Assembly: GCA_965206445.1 (NCBI GenBank)
Contig: CBDBJR010000001.1
Location: forward strand, 248,001 to 312,000
Length of the DNA: 64,000 nt
Direction of reading: 5' to 3'
Source of the DNA: CBDBJR01 sp965206445
Lineage (GTDB): Bacteria > Pseudomonadota > Gammaproteobacteria > Arenicellales > Poriferihabitantaceae
The notes beneath the pieces were generated by a model. That model saw only the letters and a program-made list of their open reading frames with translations. It had not been told where the DNA came from and made no database searches. The translations under genes were made by a program, and so were the position numbers. The number at the start of each line of letters is the position of its first letter. The stretch's first letter is position 1. Positions 9,812 to 18,270 of this stretch are shown piece after piece.

Positions 9812-10131
9812 ATTATGCTGCCATTGAGCGGGACGGCGGGTACGTTATTCTCTTTTCAGCGCCGCCGTCCATTCGTGATTATACAACGCGTTGGGGGACC
9901 CATGCAGGTTGGCAATCAAGGTGACGGTCATCAGGACGAGATGGTTCGGTGCCGCCCATGCATTCATATACAGCGCGCACAAGCGGCAGCGGCGCAATGG
10001 CGATGACGTGGACATCGCCGCCAAAAGCACCGGCGACAACCAGCCGGAGTTGTCGAACATCACCGACATGGCCGACCGCGGCGCCCGGTGGGCGTTACCG
10101 GCACGGGGATGAATGGGTTGCCTCGCCGTGC
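9812..10131. repeat. Duplicated 320-bp spacer of the TMTC-like array, copy a
   Basis: The 320 bases between array copies 1 and 2 are nearly identical to 12091-12410 between copies 2 and 3, so the duplicated unit is gene plus upstream spacer. A 74-codon minus-strand frame is open in both copies, but almost every base difference between them changes the amino acid, so it does not look like a maintained gene. The spacer probably holds the promoter of the downstream copy; I could not pick out a convincing -35/-10 pair. Confidence 0.7.
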
Positions 10132-12090
10132 TTATTGCTGAACCTCGTTGGTCGTGGACTCAAAGAATTGCTTGCGCTGTTCGCGTGCCAGGGTCAGATT
10201 CGGGTCCAACGCCAATGCGCGGTCGTAATGGCGCAGCGCTTCGGCCTTGCGATTGAGGCGAAACAGCCCGAGGCCCACCAGATAGTGGGCTTTCGCGTCA
10301 TCGGGATAACGCGCAATCACCTGTTGCGCCGACGCCAATGCCTCCGCATACTGCCCCTGGTTCATCCGCACCGCGGCCATGTTCCGCATCGCGACTTGAT
10401 GTTGCGGGTTAAACCGCAGCGCCTCGCGGTAGCGCGCGGTCGCCGCCTCCGGGCGGCCCTGCTCTGACAGCAGCGCGCCGGTATTTATCAGCGCCACGGC
10501 AAGGCCCTGCATCGCGTTTTGGTGCTGCGGGTTCAGCCGCAACGCCTCACGATAGCGCGCGATGGCTTCCTCATGACGGCCCTGCCTTGCCAACAGCACG
10601 CCGATATTGTGGAGCGGTGACGGTTCATCCGGTTGCAGTTCATGGGCGGTTTGGTAGGCGGCCTGCGCTTCCCCGTAGCGCCCCTCGGCCTGCAGGTAGA
10701 CCCCAAGATTGTAGTGGGCGTCGCGGGCCTGCGGGTTGTGGGCGATGACGTGGGTGAAGAAGGTACCGTCGTCGCGGTAGATGCCGGCCTGGTTCCAGGT
10801 GAGCAGGCCGGCAACCGCCAGTATGGCCGCCCCGACCGTCCCGATGGCCAGCCGCGCCGGACGCGCGCGGTGCGCCGGCAAGGCGCCGAGACCCCGTTGA
10901 CAGGCCCGGCTCGCGGCGGCGGCCACGACGGCAATCAGGCCGATGCCGGCAAGGTATTGATAGCGGTCGGCAACAAACGAGAACTCCATATAGCCGAAGT
11001 CCACGAAGCCCAGCACCGGCGACAGCGCCATCGCAAAAAACAGCACGCCGGCCAGCGGTCCGCGACCAAGCTGCCGACGACAGCACCACAACACCGCCGC
11101 AAAGCCAGCCGCACCGCCCCAGGCCAGCGCGTCACCGATGCCGGGCTCCCAGCGCGGGTAGATCCCGGTCAGCTCTGTCGGCCACAGCAATTTGCCGGCG
11201 TAAAATGCCAGTGCGCGCGCCACAATCAGCCCACGCTCCAGCGGCGAATACGCGAATGAGATTTGGTTGTGGCCGACGTAATAGGCATAGTCGGCCAGCG
11301 CGATGCCCAGCCCCACCAGGAAGAACGGCAGCGTGCGGCGGCAATCGGCCAGGGTCACGCGCCCGTGCCGCCACCAGTGCCACAGCAACAGCGCCGCCGG
11401 CAGTGTGATGGCAATAGATTTGCTGAGCAGGCCGAGCACGAACAACGCCACCGCCAGCAGGTAATGCCCTCCTCGCCGCCCCCCACGCGGCATTTCCGTG
11501 AAGCGGATATAGGCGAGCACGGCGGCGAGATAGAACACCGTCGCCAGCATGTCCTTGCGCCCGATGACCCAGACCACCGACTCCACATGCAGCGGATGCA
11601 CCGCGAACACCGCCGCCGCGAACCACGCGCCGGGCACCTCCAGTCGCCGCAGCAGCCGCCACAGCAGCAACACGACCCCGGTATGCAGCAGCAGATTGAC
11701 CAGGTGATAGCCGAGCGGCGCCAGCCCCCACAGTTTATGCTCCAGCCAGAAGAGGGTATACAGCAGCGGCCAGTAGTGGCCTTCGTATTGCCGCAGCGCA
11801 CTCGGGGTAAACCAGATCTGCGCCAGCCCCGACCAGGTGTGAAGCGGCGTGGCCTTGGTCAGCACCACGTCATCCCACACGAATCCGGCCGACAGCGCCG
11901 GAAAATAGCTGACCGCTACCAACAGGCACAGCACCGCGCCGGCTAATGCAATAGATGCCATGGAGGCATCAGAGGAGCCGGGGAACATGCCGGGCGCGGG
12001 GGATGCCGCCGGCATTGGAGACTTGCGCGGCGCGGCGTTGCCGTTCGGCGGCGTGGGCGTCCGGACGCGGGGTTTTCGCTTTCTCGCCAT
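10132..12090 (-). CDS. TMTC-like membrane glycosyltransferase-TPR protein, array copy 2
   Basis: 652 residues, with the same layout as copy 1: basic tail (ARKRKPRVRTPTPPNG is identical in the complete copies), multi-pass membrane domain with 'FVWDDV' and 'HPLHVESVVWVIGRKD', and C-terminal TPRs ('YNLGVYLQAEGRYGEAQAAY', 'EAIARYREALRLNPQHQ', 'AEALRHYDRALALDPNL'). It carries one more TPR than copy 1. The gene-to-gene period to copy 3 is 2279 bases. Function is as for copy 1, inferred from family resemblance only. Confidence 0.8.
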   Translation of the reverse strand: MARKRKPRVRTPTPPNGNAAPRKSPMPAASPAPGMFPGSSDASMASIALAGAVLCLLVAVSYFPALSAGFVWDDVVLTKATPLHTWSGLAQIWFTPSALRQYEGHYWPLLYTLFWLEHKLWGLAPLGYHLVNLLLHTGVVLLLWRLLRRLEVPGAWFAAAVFAVHPLHVESVVWVIGRKDMLATVFYLAAVLAYIRFTEMPRGGRRGGHYLLAVALFVLGLLSKSIAITLPAALLLWHWWRHGRVTLADCRRTLPFFLVGLGIALADYAYYVGHNQISFAYSPLERGLIVARALAFYAGKLLWPTELTGIYPRWEPGIGDALAWGGAAGFAAVLWCCRRQLGRGPLAGVLFFAMALSPVLGFVDFGYMEFSFVADRYQYLAGIGLIAVVAAAASRACQRGLGALPAHRARPARLAIGTVGAAILAVAGLLTWNQAGIYRDDGTFFTHVIAHNPQARDAHYNLGVYLQAEGRYGEAQAAYQTAHELQPDEPSPLHNIGVLLARQGRHEEAIARYREALRLNPQHQNAMQGLAVALINTGALLSEQGRPEAATARYREALRFNPQHQVAMRNMAAVRMNQGQYAEALASAQQVIARYPDDAKAHYLVGLGLFRLNRKAEALRHYDRALALDPNLTLAREQRKQFFESTTNEVQQ

Positions 12091-12410
12091 ATTATGCTGT
12101 CATTGAGCGGGACGGCGGGTACGTTATTCTCTTTTCAGCGCCGACGTCCATTCGTGATTATACAACGCGTTGTATGGCCCATGCAGGTTGGCAATCAAGG
12201 CGACGGTCATCAGGGCGAGATGGTTCGGTGCCGCCCGTGCGTTCATATACAGCGCGCGCAAGCGGCAGCGGCGCAATGGCGATGACGTGGACATCGCCGC
12301 CAAAGGCCCCGGCGACAACCGGCCGGAGCTGTCGAACATCACCGACATGGCCGACCGCGGCGCGCGGCGGGCGTTATCGGCACGGGGATGAATGGGTTGC
12401 CTCGCCGTGC
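12091..12410. repeat. Duplicated 320-bp spacer of the TMTC-like array, copy b
   Basis: Near-identical to 9812-10131 along its full length. The spacer above copy 3 (14370-14438) is only 69 bases and lacks most of it, so one recombination event in the array removed the equivalent segment there. Confidence 0.7.
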
Positions 12411-14369
12411 TTATTGCTGAACCTCGTCGGTCGTGGACTCAAAGAATTGCTTGCGCTGTTCGCGTGCCAGGGTCAGATTCGGGTCCAACGCCAATGCGCG
12501 GTCGTAATGGCGCAGCGCTTCGGCCTTGTGGTTGAGGTGAAACAGCCCGAGGCCCACCAGATAGTGGGCTTTCGCGTCATCGGGATAACGCGCAATCACC
12601 TGTTGCGCCGACGCCAATGCCTCCGCATACCGCCCCTGGTTCATCCGCACCGCGGCCATGTTCCGCATCGCGACTTGATGTTGCGGGTTAAACCGCAGCA
12701 CCTCGCGGTAGCGCGCGGCCGCCGCCTCCGGGTGGCCCTGCTCTGACAGCAGCGCGCCGGTATTTATCAGCACCGCGGCAAGGCCCCGCATCGTGTTTTG
12801 GTGCTGCGGGTTCAGCCGTAACGCCTCACGATAGGGCGCGATGGCTTCCTCATGACGGCCCTGCCTTGCCAACAGAACGCCGATATTGTGGAGCGGTGAC
12901 GGTTCATCCGGTTGCAGTTCATGGGCGGTTTGGAAGGCGGCATGCGCTTCCCCGTAACGCCCTTCGGTCTCCAGGTAGAGCCCAAGATTATAATGGGCGC
13001 CGCGGGCCTGCGGGTTGTGGGCGATGACGTGGGTGAAGAAGGTGCCGGGGTTGCGGTAGAGGCTGGCATGGTTCCAGGTGAGCAGGCCGGCAACCGCCAG
13101 TATCGCCGCCCCGGCCGCCCCGATGGCCAGCCGCGCCGGACGCGTGCGGGGCGCCGGCAGGGCGCCGAGACCCCGTTGACAGGCCCGGCTCGCGGCGCCG
13201 GCCACGACGGCAATCAGGCCGATGCCGGCGAGGTATTGATAGCGGTCGGCGACAAACGAGAACTGCATATGGCCGAAGTCCACGAAGCCCAGCACCGGCG
13301 ACAACGCCACCACAAAGAACAGCACGCCGGCCAGCGGTCCGCGACCCAGCTGTCGGCGACAGCACCACAACACCGCCACCGCCGCCACGAAGCCGGCCAC
13401 GCCGACCCAGGCCAGCGTGTCACCGATGCCGGGCTCCCAGTGCGGATAGATGCCGGTCAGCCCCGTCGGCCACAGTAATTTGCCGACGTAAAATGCCAGG
13501 GCGTGCGCTGCAATCAGCCCGCGCTCCAGCGGCGTATACGCGAATGAAATGTGTCCGATGCCGGTGTAATAGACATAGTCGGCCAGCACGATGCCCAGCC
13601 CGATCAGAAAGAACGGCAGCGTGCGGCGGCAATCGGCCAGGGTCACGCGCCCGTGCCGCCACCAGTGCCAGAGCAACAACACCACCGGCAGCGTGACGAT
13701 AATGGATTTGCTGAGCAGGCCGAGCACGAACAACGCCATCGCCAGCAGGTAATGTTTTCCTCGCCGCCGTCCGCGCGGCATTTCCGTGAAGCGGATATAG
13801 GCGAGCACGGACGAAAGATAGAACACCGTCGCCAGGAGGTCCTTGCGCCCCATGACCCAGGCCACCGACTCCACGTGCAGCGGATGCACCGCAAACACCG
13901 CCGCCGCGAACCACGCGCCGGGCACCTCCAGCCGCAGTAGCAGCCGCCACAGCAGCAACACGACCCCGGTATGCAGCAGCAGATTGACCAGGTGATAACC
14001 GAACGGCGCCAGCCCCCACAGTTTGTGCTCCAGCCAGAAGAGGGTATAGAGCAGCGGCCAGTAGTGGACTTCGTATCGAATCAGCCCACGCGGGGTAAAC
14101 CAGATCTGCGCCAGCCCCGACCAGGTATGAAGCGGCGTGGACTCGGGTAGTGTCACGTCATCCCACACGAATCCACCCGACAGCGCCGGAAAGTAGCTGA
14201 CCGCCACCAACAGGCACAGCGCCACGCTCGCTAATGCTATAGGGGCACCAGGGGCACCAGAGAACATGCCGGGCGCGGGGGGCGCCGCCGGAGTCGGCGG
14301 CTTGCGCGGCGTGCCGTTGCCGTTCGGCGGAGTTGGCGTCCGGACGCGGGGTTTTCGCTTTCTCGCCAT
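12411..14369 (-). CDS. TMTC-like membrane glycosyltransferase-TPR protein, array copy 3
   Basis: 652 residues. The TPR half closely follows copy 2, while the membrane half is closer to copy 1: 'HPLHVESVAWVMGRKD', 'MPRGRRRGKHYLLAMALF' and 'YPHWEPGIGDTLAWVGVAGFVAAVAVL' are shared with copy 1 and differ in copy 2. The copy is therefore a mosaic, as expected from gene conversion in a tandem array. The N-terminal tail differs slightly after 'TPTPPNGN'. Predicted role is as for the other copies. Confidence 0.8.
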   Translation of the reverse strand: MARKRKPRVRTPTPPNGNGTPRKPPTPAAPPAPGMFSGAPGAPIALASVALCLLVAVSYFPALSGGFVWDDVTLPESTPLHTWSGLAQIWFTPRGLIRYEVHYWPLLYTLFWLEHKLWGLAPFGYHLVNLLLHTGVVLLLWRLLLRLEVPGAWFAAAVFAVHPLHVESVAWVMGRKDLLATVFYLSSVLAYIRFTEMPRGRRRGKHYLLAMALFVLGLLSKSIIVTLPVVLLLWHWWRHGRVTLADCRRTLPFFLIGLGIVLADYVYYTGIGHISFAYTPLERGLIAAHALAFYVGKLLWPTGLTGIYPHWEPGIGDTLAWVGVAGFVAAVAVLWCCRRQLGRGPLAGVLFFVVALSPVLGFVDFGHMQFSFVADRYQYLAGIGLIAVVAGAASRACQRGLGALPAPRTRPARLAIGAAGAAILAVAGLLTWNHASLYRNPGTFFTHVIAHNPQARGAHYNLGLYLETEGRYGEAHAAFQTAHELQPDEPSPLHNIGVLLARQGRHEEAIAPYREALRLNPQHQNTMRGLAAVLINTGALLSEQGHPEAAAARYREVLRFNPQHQVAMRNMAAVRMNQGRYAEALASAQQVIARYPDDAKAHYLVGLGLFHLNHKAEALRHYDRALALDPNLTLAREQRKQFFESTTDEVQQ

Positions 14370-14438
14370 CTTATGCCGCCGTTGAGCGCGACGACGGGTG
14401 GCGCCGACACGGCGCCGGCATGGAGTGCCTCGCCATTC

Positions 14439-15683
14439 TTATTGCCGACCCTCGTTGGTCATGGACGCAAAGAATCGCTTGCGCTGTTCGCGTGCCAGGG
14501 TCAGATTCGGGCCCAACGCCAATGCGCGGTCGTAATGGCGCAGCGCTTCGGCCTTGCGGTTGAGGTGAAACAGCCCGAGGCCCGCCAGCTGGTGGGCTTG
14601 CGCGTCATCGGGATAGCGCGCAATCACCTTTTGCGCCCATGCCAACCCCGCCGCATACCGCCGCTGGATCATCAGCGCCGTGGCCAGGTTCCGCAGCGCT
14701 TCCCGGTGTTGCGGGTTCAGCCGCAGCGCCTCGCGGTAGTGCGCGATCGCTTCCTCATGGCGCCCCTGCTCTAACCGCAGCACGCCGATATTGCTGAGCA
14801 GGTCAGGGTTATCCGGTTGCCGCGCAAGGGCGGTCTGGTAGGCGGCATGCGCTTCCCCGTAGCGCCCCTCGAGCTGCAGGTAGTTCCCAAGATTGAGGTG
14901 GGCGTCGCGGGCCTGCGGGTTGTGGGTGGTGACGTGGGTGAAGAAGGTAACGGAGTCGCGATAGATGCCGGCCTGGTTCCAGGTGAGCAGGCCGGCAACC
15001 GCCAGTATGGCCGCCCCGGTCGCGCCGATGGCCAGCCGTGCCGGACGCGCGCGGTGCGCTGGCAAGGTGCCGAGGCCCCATTGACAGGCCCGGCCCGCGG
15101 CACCGGCCACGACGGCGATCAGGCCGATGCCGGCGAGGTATTGATAGCGGTCGGTGACAAACGAGAAATACATATAGCCGAAATCCACCAAGCCCAGCAC
15201 CGGTGACAACGCCAGCGCAAAGAACAGCACGCCGGCCAGCGGTCCGCGGCCCAGCTGCCGACGCCAGCGCCACAACACCACCACTACCGCCGCAAAGCCG
15301 GCCGCGCAACCCCAGGCCAGCAGGTCGCCGATGCCGGGCTCCCAGCGCGGATAGATCCCGATCAGCCCCGCCGGCCACAGCAGTTTGCCGGCGTAAAATG
15401 CCAGGGCGCGTGCCGCAATCAATCCACGCTCCAGCGGCGAATACGCGAATGCGGTGGGTTCGATGCTGGTGTAATAGGCATAGTCGGCCAGCGCGATACC
15501 CAGCCCGACCAGAAAGAACGGCAGCGTGCGGCGGCAATCGGTCAGGGTCACGCGCCCATGCCGCCACCAGTGCCAGAGCAACAGCGCCGCCGGCAGCGTG
15601 ACGGTGATGGATTTGCTGAGCAGGCCGAGCACGAACAGCATTATCGCCAGCAGGTAATGCCTTCCTCGCTGGTCTCGCGCCAT
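14439..15683 (-). pseudogene. TMTC-like membrane glycosyltransferase-TPR protein, array copy 4, N-terminally truncated
   Basis: 414 codons align with copy 3 from about its residue 205 onward, beginning at 'HYLLA'. The first five or six membrane segments, including the acidic 'WDD' and the 'HPLHVES' loop expected at the active site, are absent. Homology to the array stops at about 15670, where the sequence changes abruptly to a dioxygenase gene fragment in another frame. The ATG at 15683 lies inside that fragment, so any translation would depend on re-initiation. Probably inactive as an enzyme, but the TPR domain remains open and could be expressed. Confidence 0.75.
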
Positions 15684-15820
15684 ACCTCATCCCGTTCAAG
15701 GGCATAAACATGGTTGGCCTCGGCTTTCAACAAAGCGGCTTCTTCCGGGGTAAACATGGACGGGAAAAAGAGGTATCCCGCTTTATCCAACCGGCGTAAC
15801 TGTTCATCTGTCAGCAACAT
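15641..15820 (-). pseudogene. Phytanoyl-CoA dioxygenase/ectoine-hydroxylase-like gene, 5' fragment
   Basis: From the ATG at 15820 with a strong GAGGAGGAT ribosome-binding site, 59 codons read M-L-L-T-D-E-Q-L-R-R-L-D then 'GYLFFPSMFTPEEAALLKAE' and 'YALERDEVWRE', the typical N-terminus of PhyH/EctD-type Fe(II)/2-oxoglutarate oxygenases. The frame then enters array-copy-4 DNA and stops. The catalytic HxD...H core is missing, so this is a gene beheaded by recombination with the TMTC-like array; its translation signals remain. Confidence 0.75.
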
Positions 15821-15920
15821 GTCATCCTCCTCAAACTATCCACGGTAAGCCGTACGCTTACGGCATAACGCGTTGACTGCATATTGTAAAACCCGGTAGC
15901 ATTTTTAACCATAGCAGGCC

Positions 15921-17807
15921 TTATTTTGTGCCAAGCGTAACGATTGCCGGGTCGTGATCGGACTGAGCGTGACCATCGGTAAAACCGGCATTGCTGCCGG
16001 AAGCAGTGAAGCTGCGGTCGTAATAGTGGGTGGATATATGCGCGTAGTGAAAATCGATGATGACGTCCGCCAGCGCCTCACTGACAAGTATATGGTCCAA
16101 AGTCTGTAACCGGCCGGAAAATTGCAAGCTGTAATTCCTTTCTGTCGGTGACTCGAACCATAAGTTGCGCAGGTGGGATGCGGTCAAAATTCTCAGGGGC
16201 GTTTCGTCCTCGAAGGTGTTGAAATCTCCTGCCGCGATTACATTCTGCCCGGTCGCTATCATGCCCGCTGCCACCTCCAAAACAAACTCCGCTTGTGCTA
16301 TGCGGCATGCGTCCGGGGCCGCTTTAGATGAGAAGTGGACATTGATAACGGTAAAACTGAGCCCCTCCGCTTCTACTTCCAGGGCGAAAGGCGGTCGGTC
16401 GAAAAGCAACCCTTTGATATCACCGCAGCGTCTACCCGTACTATTGCGTTCATCCTTTCCGTACTGCGTCACACGTTTAACCGTGACATCATCAGTTACC
16501 AAAAACCCGACATCGATGCCGCGATCATCGTTACCTTCCTCCAGATATGCGGTATATCCGCCAAGACCAACGGCGATATCTTCCAGGCCCTTCAAATCGT
16601 AAACCTCCTGAACCGCCACGATATGCGGACGCGCCAGCAGTCTGTCTATCGCATCAATGATTCTGCCTTGTTTGTTCAGGTATTCCCGCGTGCTCACTCT
16701 ACCGCCATCGTGGCGTGCTCCTTCGGGGAGAAAGTTCTTCAGATTCATCGTCGCCAATCTCAAAGCGGGCAGCGCTGACGGCGGGCGTTCAGAATACGGA
16801 TAGGAAACCGCTTGAGAGGGCGTTACCAGCGGAGGAGGGCTGCCATCGAGTCCCGTTTGCACGACTATTTTATAATGATCGAAACTGTAAGCCAACGGCC
16901 CTGTAACGCCCTCTACCATAGCGAAAATATCCGCCAGCACAATAGAGGAAGACGGTTTTTCGGGGCGCCTGGGTATACGCGGGTTACCCGCGCCTGCGTC
17001 CGCAGATATGCCGAGCAGTCCCGGTGGCACAGCGCCGCGCATAACAATACCCCTTTCCGTGCCCGGAGTCAGAAAGAGCTCGCCAAATTTGTTGACGCCA
17101 CCCGAGTTCGCAACGCCCCTTTTCAATAAAACGCGCATACCTTCAAGGGACTCGTAATAATCACGAGATGCACTGCTTTCATCTATAACCACAGGACTGG
17201 GCAGTGTTCCTTCCCCAACCACCGTGATTTTGGCTGCATGTATCGCGGTAGTTTCGAAATGCTCCACCACTACACCGAAAACGCTTACCACCGCACCTAT
17301 CGGATAGTGTGCAACCTCATCCGTGAATCTGCGGAACTGTACAAATATCCCTTCGGATGTAACGGGGTCGCCATCCTCATCCGCCTGCTCTTCTTGAACG
17401 AATATCCCTCTGTCATTGTGATATACCTTTCCCGAATTCGATTGGCCTGCTTTATCATCCCACCCAATAACCACCCCTTCTATCGTTACCGTTTCACCCA
17501 ATAGCGGCGAATCGTCTATCCTGTCTCCGGCGCCCGGATACGGCGTTGGAAAGTCCGGATCCGGGGCGGGCACACTGCCTTGTATTTTATTGATCGGCGT
17601 CACCGACGGGTCTCGTTGTCCGGGAGGCGGTTGAGGTGAAAGCGGTGAAGTGGGGGAAGGCGGTGCGGTCAGGTCAGCAACCAGATCGCAGTATTGTCTG
17701 CCCAGCGTACCCTGATAACAGTCCACGACCAGCAGCACGTTGGCGGAAAGCAATAAAATGATTGCCAGCCCGATCAGCTTGCGGCAGGTCGATACGGTCG
17801 TAGTCAT
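15921..17807 (-). CDS. Exported endonuclease/exonuclease/phosphatase-fold protein (ExeM/NucH-like)
   Basis: 628 residues. An N-terminal hydrophobic segment (about residues 10-28) suggests export or membrane anchoring, then a Pro-rich linker, an OB-like region around 100-330 ('IEGVVIGWDD', 'VSVFGVVVEHFETTAI'), and the EEP catalytic domain from about 345. Catalytic motifs are visible: 'MNLKNF', 'HIVAVQEV', 'INVHFSSK', 'AGDFNTFED', 'LDHILVS' and the terminal 'SDHDP'. The arrangement matches extracellular nucleases of the ExeM/NucH type that degrade DNA outside the cell. It stands alone between the array and a repeat-rich spacer. Confidence 0.85.
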   Translation of the reverse strand: MTTTVSTCRKLIGLAIILLLSANVLLVVDCYQGTLGRQYCDLVADLTAPPSPTSPLSPQPPPGQRDPSVTPINKIQGSVPAPDPDFPTPYPGAGDRIDDSPLLGETVTIEGVVIGWDDKAGQSNSGKVYHNDRGIFVQEEQADEDGDPVTSEGIFVQFRRFTDEVAHYPIGAVVSVFGVVVEHFETTAIHAAKITVVGEGTLPSPVVIDESSASRDYYESLEGMRVLLKRGVANSGGVNKFGELFLTPGTERGIVMRGAVPPGLLGISADAGAGNPRIPRRPEKPSSSIVLADIFAMVEGVTGPLAYSFDHYKIVVQTGLDGSPPPLVTPSQAVSYPYSERPPSALPALRLATMNLKNFLPEGARHDGGRVSTREYLNKQGRIIDAIDRLLARPHIVAVQEVYDLKGLEDIAVGLGGYTAYLEEGNDDRGIDVGFLVTDDVTVKRVTQYGKDERNSTGRRCGDIKGLLFDRPPFALEVEAEGLSFTVINVHFSSKAAPDACRIAQAEFVLEVAAGMIATGQNVIAAGDFNTFEDETPLRILTASHLRNLWFESPTERNYSLQFSGRLQTLDHILVSEALADVIIDFHYAHISTHYYDRSFTASGSNAGFTDGHAQSDHDPAIVTLGTK

Positions 17808-17828
17808 TATGATTCTATAGAATGCATA

Positions 17829-17930
17829 GGCGAGTACAGGAAGGATAGCCGCTCTGTTTCCTCAAAATCAAGCAGTGTTGATTGTGGCCCTGAAACCCTG
17901 TCGTTTCCCACCAATCCACCCATGACAGGG
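17829..17930 (+). repeat. Dispersed ~100-bp repeat, copy 1
   Basis: From 'gcgagtacaggaaggatag' to 'ccaccaatccaccca' it matches 20147-20240 in the same orientation with scattered substitutions and a few small indels. The two copies bracket the SIR2-TPR gene. A core AATCAA...TTGATT inverted repeat suggests a small hairpin. Its nature (MITE-like or recombination scar) is unknown. Confidence 0.7.
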
Positions 17931-18125
17931 GTTTCAATATGGGTTGTCCCGGGATTCTTGCCTTTGCCTCGTTTAGTGGGTGTTACCAATGCTCGATATC
18001 CGCTGTTGGGTACAAACATACCATGGAATCGAGTGAAATTTACCCGCGGTTTTGGAATCAGGGCAGCCAGTTTCGATATGAAATCCAGTGGCCAACAGAT
18101 GACGTGGATTGTGCCATCACGATAA

Positions 18126-18236
18126 CCCCGTCATTCCTGACTTGATCAGGAATCCAGAGGGGATGGGGAGCGGGAAAATGTGTGACCGTGGCATGGATTT
18201 ATGAATCTGGATTCCCGCTCAAGGCGGGAATGACGG
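18126..18236. repeat. Pair of inverted intergenic palindromic elements
   Basis: ATTCCTGA-cttga-TCAGGAAT at 18133-18153 and ATTCCCGC-tcaag-GCGGGAAT at 18211-18231 are hairpins flanked by CCGTC (left) and GACGG (right) and by AATCCAG/CTGGATT inside, so the pair forms an inverted repeat of about 110 bases. This resembles the 'GTCATTCC...GGAATGAC' family of intergenic palindromes found in many proteobacteria. Confidence 0.7.
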
Positions 18237-18270
18237 ATGGGTAAGTTTGTTGCTTGACAGGGAAGGTTAA

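Larger units (their letters stand above)
17808..18270. other. Repeat-rich intergenic region
   Basis: No credible gene. It holds one copy of a dispersed ~100-bp repeat (17829-17930), then unrecognised sequence, then a pair of inverted palindromic elements (18126-18236). Confidence 0.6.

Noticed and set aside
9845..10069. 74-codon minus-strand frame upstream of array copy 1, repeated at 12124-12348
   Set aside because: Nearly all differences between the two copies change amino acids, so there is no sign of protein-level selection; it is open only because the DNA is duplicated.
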